Source: Acidimicrobiia bacterium (GTDB lineage: Bacteria > Actinomycetota > Acidimicrobiia > Acidimicrobiales > JANYDT01). From it: a stretch of DNA of 50,953 nt. Shown here in pieces: positions 45,168-50,953 of this stretch (position 1 is the first letter of the stretch; the number at the start of each line of letters is the position of its first letter). The translations under genes and the position numbers were made by a program. Under the pieces are notes generated by a model that saw only the letters and a list, made by a program, of their open reading frames with translations, searched no databases and was not told the DNA's origin. The DNA is taken from NCBI GenBank assembly GCA_025359845.1, contig JANYDT010000023.1, positions 1 to 50,953 of the forward strand. Direction: 5' to 3'.

Positions 45168-46373
45168 TTAGGCTGCGGACTTCTCGAGGATGTGGATGCC
45201 GCAGGCCGAGCCGAGTCCGATCACATGGGCGAGACCGACTTTGGCCCCTTCGATCTGACGGGGCCCGGCCTCGCCGCGGAGATGGTGGCACACTTCCCAG
45301 ACGTTGGCGATACCGGTCGCGGCGATCGGATGGCCCTTGGACTGCAGGCCCCCCGAAACATTCACAGGTCGGGCGCCGTCACGGAAAGGCGCGCCGGAGT
45401 TGAAGAAATCGACGGCGCCGCCCTCTTCGCACAGCATGAGGTTGTCGTAATGGACCAGTTCGGCCGTGGCGAAGCAATCGTGCAACTCGACGAGATTGAG
45501 GTCGCTGGGGCCCACTCCGGCCTGCTCGTAGGCCTGCTTGGCGGCCCGTCGGGTGAGCGTATTGACGTTCGGCAGGATCTGGCACGCCTCTTCGTAGGGA
45601 TCGCTCGTGAGAACCGAAGCCGAGACCTTGACGGCCCGGCGCTGCTGCTCAAGCGAGAGCGTCTTGAGCTTGGCTCCGGTGACGAGAACGGCTGCGGCCG
45701 CTCCGTCACAGTTGGCCGAACACATCGGACGGGTGTTGGGGTACGCGATCATCATGTCGCCCATGATCTGCTCGAGGCTCATCGCTTTGGAGTACGCAGC
45801 CAGCGGGTTGAGCGTCGAGTGCATATGGTTCTTCTCGGAGATCTTAGCGAAAAGTTCGAAGGTCGCCCCGCCATACTTGTGGCCGTATTCCATGCCCACT
45901 TGGGCGAACACGCCAGGCATGTTGTCGGTACCGATACGGCCGTCGGTGGGCACGACGGCGCCGTAACGACCGCTCGGCTCATAGACGTTCTTGTCGGATT
46001 TGGGCTTGCCACCCGCTCCGAGGAGCCCGGCGCCGGCCAACTTTTCGACCCCGACAGCCAGACCCATGTCGCACTCGCCGGCCTTGAGGGCCATGATCAC
46101 GGTCCGCAGCGCGGTCGCTCCGGTGGCGCAAGCATTCGACACGTTGTAGACCGGGATGCCGGTCTGGCCGATCTGCTTCTGCAGCTGCTGGCCTAGGCCT
46201 CCGCCGCCCATGAGGCAGCCTGCCGCGAGGACGCCCATGTCGGCCATGGTCACCCCACCGTCGGCCATTGCCGCCATGGCCGCTTCGGCGGCGAGGTCGA
46301 CCGTGTCTTTGTCGGCGTGCTTGCCGAACTTGGTCATCTTGATGCCGAGAATCCAGATGTCATCGCTGGCCAT
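45168..46373 (-). CDS. Thiolase-family acyltransferase (SCP-x type)
   Basis: The 401-aa protein starts at ATG 46373 (MASDDIWILGIKMTKFGKHADKD). The nucleophile region is VSNACATGATALRTVIMAL. The C-terminal catalytic motifs are HDCFATAELVHY and SGGLQSKGHPIAATGIANVWEV, as in lipid-transfer thiolases. These cleave 3-oxoacyl-CoA in steroid side-chain or fatty acid degradation. It follows the Zn-ribbon OB-fold gene by 49 nt. Such pairs commonly form a complex where the OB-fold protein is a required partner. The ORF track start is 33 codons too early. Confidence 0.9.
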   Translation of the reverse strand: MASDDIWILGIKMTKFGKHADKDTVDLAAEAAMAAMADGGVTMADMGVLAAGCLMGGGGLGQQLQKQIGQTGIPVYNVSNACATGATALRTVIMALKAGECDMGLAVGVEKLAGAGLLGAGGKPKSDKNVYEPSGRYGAVVPTDGRIGTDNMPGVFAQVGMEYGHKYGGATFELFAKISEKNHMHSTLNPLAAYSKAMSLEQIMGDMMIAYPNTRPMCSANCDGAAAAVLVTGAKLKTLSLEQQRRAVKVSASVLTSDPYEEACQILPNVNTLTRRAAKQAYEQAGVGPSDLNLVELHDCFATAELVHYDNLMLCEEGGAVDFFNSGAPFRDGARPVNVSGGLQSKGHPIAATGIANVWEVCHHLRGEAGPRQIEGAKVGLAHVIGLGSACGIHILEKSAA

Positions 46374-46422
46374 GGTGCTGCCTCTTTTTCTTACAGGTAA
46401 AGGGTTCGGGGGGAATGCGGAT

Positions 46423-46818
46423 TCAGCTGATCGGTTCGAAGCCGAAGCCAATGGCTTCGGTGCCGTCGTCATCGGTGCCGATCGACGTGGTGACGAGCCG
46501 GACTTTCATACTGAGCTTGACGTGATCGGGGTCGGGCTCGGTGTTGATGATGTTGCCTCTCACGCTGGTGCCTCCGCAGTCGACGACCGCCGACACGAAG
46601 GGTACGGCCACGCCCGGAGCGGCGAACGCCACGATGGTGAACGCTCGGACTTCGCCGTCAGTGGCGATCGACACGGGTTTGAACGTGGTGCCAAAGCAAC
46701 CGGCGCAAGCGTTGCGACGGTCGAAGAAGCGAGCCCCGCAGGAGGTGCACTCGTGGGCAACGAGATGCGGCGAGTCGCCCAGTACGAGATAGTCGACGAC
46801 AGGGATCTGTTTGGACAT
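46423..46818 (-). CDS. Zn-ribbon/OB-fold protein (DUF35 family), thiolase partner
   Basis: The 131-aa protein starts at ATG 46818 (MSKQIPVVDYLVLG). A rubredoxin-like Zn ribbon, ECTSCGARFFDRRNACAGCFG, supplies four cysteines. An OB-fold follows (GEVRAFTIVAFAAPGVAVPFVSAVVDCGG...). In this family the protein binds acyl-CoA and partners thiolases or steroid lyases. It is the first gene of a two-gene operon with the thiolase. It is divergent from lon. Confidence 0.9.
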   Translation of the reverse strand: MSKQIPVVDYLVLGDSPHLVAHECTSCGARFFDRRNACAGCFGTTFKPVSIATDGEVRAFTIVAFAAPGVAVPFVSAVVDCGGTSVRGNIINTEPDPDHVKLSMKVRLVTTSIGTDDDGTEAIGFGFEPIS

Positions 46819-46952
46819 GAGGCTTCCTTGCGGCAGGGGGCAACGGCTCCCCAATCATCGCAGTATCTTAACCAAGGGTGCGAAACGGGCAGAATCCCGA
46901 AGACGGCAAGGGCTCCGGAATGCGCGGCGCCGACGAGATGTTGCTTCCGATT

Positions 46953-46969
46953 ACAAGATTACATCTTGT
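46953..46969. promoter_or_regulatory. Inverted repeat just upstream of lon, candidate operator
   Basis: ACAAGAT (46953-46959) and ATCTTGT (46963-46969) are perfect 7-nt arms around TAC, ending 16 nt before the lon ATG. It differs from the HspR element HAIR (CTTGAGT-N7-ACTCAAG) and from the ClgR box. It could bind a regulator or act on the mRNA 5' end. Confidence 0.55.
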
Positions 46970-46985
46970 CAGCCAAGGAGCCATC

Positions 46986-49418
<2,433 letters not shown>

Positions 49419-49444
49419 ACGAAATCGGCGCGGCGCGTTCAGCC

Positions 49445-49462
49445 TGACGGCCCGCCCCGTCA
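49445..49462 (+). terminator. Weak terminator-like hairpin after lon
   Basis: TGACGG (49445-49450) pairs with CCGTCA (49457-49462) around CCCGCC and is followed by TTTGC. The short stem and short T-run make termination only possible. Confidence 0.4.
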
Positions 49463-49512
49463 TTTGCGTCGTTGCACGCGCCCAACCGGCGATGCGCGCT
49501 CGACCAATGTGG

Positions 49513-50322
49513 TTAAGCGACTGCCTCGCCGGCGGCTCGGGCCGTTGCGACAATTGGTCCAATGATTTCTGCGAAACCTTCGGCGTCGCCGATCGGCCAA
49601 GAGTGCGATCCTCGTACGACGCTGCCCCGTGCCCCCAGGACCGCGCAGAGGGAATCAAAGCTTGACTTGGGCACGAAGGCGTCCGCGTTGGCGTGCACGA
49701 CCGTGACGGGCGTGCCGCGGCGCCGCACGGTTCGTAGCTCGGTGTCGAGATCAGCACGGCGGGCCAGCGTTGCGACGCGGTAAACGCCGCGCGGATTGCG
49801 CACAATGTTCAAGACGGCGTCTTCGAGCAAGGCGGGCACGGCTTTCGATAACCCCGCCCCTAACACGTCGGAAGGCAGGGCCAGTCCCCAACGCCAGAGG
49901 GGGCGTTCAGCCATAAGATGGCCTTGATCCCATTTGCCTCCGATGGAATTGAGCAGCACTAGCGACCCAACCCGACTCGGCACGCTGGCGGCCAGTTGAA
50001 TGCCTACTCCACCCCCAAAACTGTGACCTATCACTATGGCGGGTTCGGTCATCGCCACAGCGGCGCAAAACTCGTCGGTCCAAGCCCCGTAACCCGGCAA
50101 GCCGAACTGGCGATGCGGGAGATCCTGGGTACCTCCGAAACCGGGTAACGCCGGCGCGAAAACCTGGCAGCCGAGGTCGGCCAGAGGACGCAACGTATCG
50201 CGGTAGGCATGATGGGCGAGCGCCCATCCGTGCAGAAAGAGCACCGGATGGCCGTGACCAATGGTGCCGTACTGAGCCGTGCGACCGGCCACCAGCGTGC
50301 GTTTCCAGGAAAAGAGGGACAT
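49513..50322 (-). CDS. Alpha/beta-fold hydrolase
   Basis: The 269-aa protein has the fold's standard motifs: VLFLHGWALAHHAYRDTLRPLADLG, a GHSFGGG nucleophile elbow, the acid in HANADAFVPKSS, and the His in RGSHSWPIGD. Length and layout are like soluble epoxide hydrolase/haloalkane dehalogenase or menH-type enzymes, but the substrate is unknown. It is convergent with lon. whiB lies upstream on the same strand, with an 88-nt gap containing a GCTCCAG/CTGGAGC inverted repeat (50337-50354). Confidence 0.86.
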   Translation of the reverse strand: MSLFSWKRTLVAGRTAQYGTIGHGHPVLFLHGWALAHHAYRDTLRPLADLGCQVFAPALPGFGGTQDLPHRQFGLPGYGAWTDEFCAAVAMTEPAIVIGHSFGGGVGIQLAASVPSRVGSLVLLNSIGGKWDQGHLMAERPLWRWGLALPSDVLGAGLSKAVPALLEDAVLNIVRNPRGVYRVATLARRADLDTELRTVRRRGTPVTVVHANADAFVPKSSFDSLCAVLGARGSVVRGSHSWPIGDAEGFAEIIGPIVATARAAGEAVA

Positions 50323-50336
50323 GTTTATCGAATGTG

Positions 50337-50354
50337 GCTCCAGTTTTCTGGAGC
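50337..50354. repeat. Short perfect inverted repeat between whiB and the hydrolase
   Basis: GCTCCAG (50337-50343), a TTTT loop and CTGGAGC (50348-50354). It could form an RNA hairpin at the 3' end of the whiB message, but no T-tract follows in that direction. Confidence 0.6.
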
Positions 50355-50410
50355 ACCTGAAATCTACACGTTACGGCTTCGTAAGTAGTCGCGCCAAGTA
50401 CTCCGTTCGC

Positions 50411-50671
50411 TCAGCTGGCTTGGCGAGCAAGGAGAACTCGGCGTTCGAGTTCGGTTGTTCCTCCCCAAATGCCATGCGGCTCGCGAATTCGGATGGCGTA
50501 GTCGAGGCAGTCGCGCCGCACGGCGCAACCTCGACAAATCGCCTTCGCCTTGTCTTCTCGGTCTTCCTTGTCTTCTTTGCGCTCAAAGGTTGACGGCGGA
50601 AAGTACAGGCCGGAATGCGGTCCCCGACATTCGGCCCTGAGCTGCCAAGTCTCTGCTTTAAGTAATGCCAC
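50411..50671 (-). CDS. WhiB-family [4Fe-4S] transcriptional regulator
   Basis: The 86-aa protein has the four WhiB cysteines (C15, C46, C49, C55 in AECRGPHS and AICRGCAVRRDCLDYA) and the GIWGG beta-turn with ELERR. Family members bind a [4Fe-4S] cluster and the housekeeping sigma factor to control transcription. GTG 50671 is preceded by GGGGGAG. Between the first and second Cys is a charged insertion KEDKEDREDKAK, encoded by a tandem 9-nt repeat. The group within WhiB (WhiB1, WhmD or other) cannot be told by eye. A CRP/GlxR-like site lies about 67 bp upstream. Confidence 0.93.
   Translation of the reverse strand: MALLKAETWQLRAECRGPHSGLYFPPSTFERKEDKEDREDKAKAICRGCAVRRDCLDYAIRIREPHGIWGGTTELERRVLLARQAS
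50549..50575. repeat. Three tandem 9-nt repeats inside whiB
   Basis: On the coding strand GAAGACAAG, GAAGACCGA and GAAGACAAG follow each other and encode EDKEDREDK. The length is a multiple of three, so changes would keep the frame. Confidence 0.8.
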
Positions 50672-50737
50672 GATTCTCCCCCACAGGTATGTCCAGCGAG
50701 AACCTACTCATGCCTCCACCCAAATTCAAGCCCTCTT

Positions 50738-50753
50738 GTGACGAACGTCACCG
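50738..50753. promoter_or_regulatory. CRP/GlxR-like binding site upstream of whiB
   Basis: TGTGA-CGAACG-TCACC matches the TGTGA-N6-TCACA consensus except for the last base. The core GTGACG/CGTCAC forms a perfect inverted repeat. It lies about 67 bp before the whiB start codon, a plausible operator distance. Mycobacterial whiB1 is known to be CRP-controlled. Confidence 0.55.
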
Positions 50754-50856
50754 ACTTGGCATGTCGCCGTCACATACTCGTCACACTGAGCCGACGAGCT
50801 CCCGCACAGGGCACTAGTGCACGCTCGCGGAAGTTGCGAGTGTGTAGTTTGGGGGT

Positions 50857-50953
50857 GTGTGGGTTGCGTTGCCGGTCGAGTTGGGTGTTGATGAGTTGGA
50901 GGAGTTGGGGCGTCGGGTGAGGGCGCATTCGACTTCGGTGCGAATGTTGCGTC
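50857..50953 (+). CDS. Possible IS630-type transposase, 5' end only
   Basis: From GTG 50857 the last 97 nt read VWVALPVELGVDELEELGRRVRAHSTSVRMLR and run off the window. This resembles the start of IS630-family transposases (ELxxxERxxLExxxRxxSTxxRxxxRARIVLL). Codon use is unusual here, with many TTG and GTT codons, and differs from neighbouring genes, fitting acquired DNA. The true start could lie a little upstream and no terminal inverted repeat is proven. The preceding 180 nt (50672-50856) hold only the whiB promoter region. Confidence 0.35.
   Translation, partial: MWVALPVELGVDELEELGRRVRAHSTSVRMLR

Overview
The window looks like a chromosomal segment of a high-GC actinobacterium. Acidimicrobiia is my best guess, by inference from protein flavour and not from a search. 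Supporting features are a WhiB regulator, two luciferase-like (LLM) flavin oxidoreductases of the kind that often use F420, a WS/DGAT acyltransferase, CaiB-type CoA transferases, a P450 next to a Baeyer-Villiger-type monooxygenase, DUF2277, many GTG starts and many leaderless-looking starts. I found no tRNA, rRNA, CRISPR array or phage module.

Layout. (1) 1-4211, minus: an NAD-dependent formate dehydrogenase operon. The catalytic subunit is read through an in-frame TGA at the active-site position, so it is very probably a selenoprotein, and a SECIS-like hairpin follows the TGA. Next come a NuoE-NuoF fusion and a separate [2Fe-2S]/[4Fe-4S] subunit that runs off the left edge. (2) 4286-8700, plus: a thiamine-diphosphate enzyme, a DHA2-type MFS exporter behind a perfect 27-nt palindrome, its TetR regulator, and a protein I do not recognise. 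(3) 8709-11875, minus: greA, a GH15-like protein that has lost the usual catalytic glutamates, and a hydrolase. (4) 11974-16842, plus: branched-chain amino acid genes leuB, ilvE and cimA. cimA sits behind an isoleucine-rich leader peptide and an intrinsic terminator, which is a convincing attenuator. Two small membrane genes between leuB and ilvE each carry one frameshift. (5) 16887-18311: a strong sigma70-type promoter and three small secreted proteins of unknown function.

(6) 18425-21352, plus: LLM oxidoreductase, NUDIX hydrolase and a TPR-like glycosyltransferase. (7) 21334-35671: lipid and xenobiotic catabolism (GMC oxidoreductase, D-aminoacylase-like amidohydrolase, WS/DGAT, fused CoA transferase, P450, Baeyer-Villiger monooxygenase, second LLM enzyme) plus a glycogen-debranching enzyme. 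This part holds a deletion scar joining a sulfotransferase N-terminus to an SDR C-terminus, and a cysteine-hydrolase-like gene put out of frame by a pentanucleotide repeat. (8) 35861-37736: a fatty-acid desaturase, then a gene-poor stretch with a 44-nt direct repeat and a broken gene remnant. (9) 37737-44735, minus: a branched-chain-amino-acid-type ABC transporter operon (livF-livG-AMP-binding-like-livH-livM-livK). Its embedded acyl-CoA-synthetase-like gene lacks the ATP-binding loop and ends in membrane segments. (10) 44883-50953: DUF2277, thiolase with its OB-fold partner, lon, a hydrolase, a whiB gene with a CRP/GlxR-like site, and what may be the start of an IS630-type transposase.

The strongest findings are the Ile-leader attenuator of cimA, the selenocysteine formate dehydrogenase, and the degenerate synthetase inside the liv operon. 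A recurring theme is enzymes or domains that have lost catalytic residues (GH15-like, AMP-binding-like, cysteine-hydrolase-like, and the first half of the fused CoA transferase).
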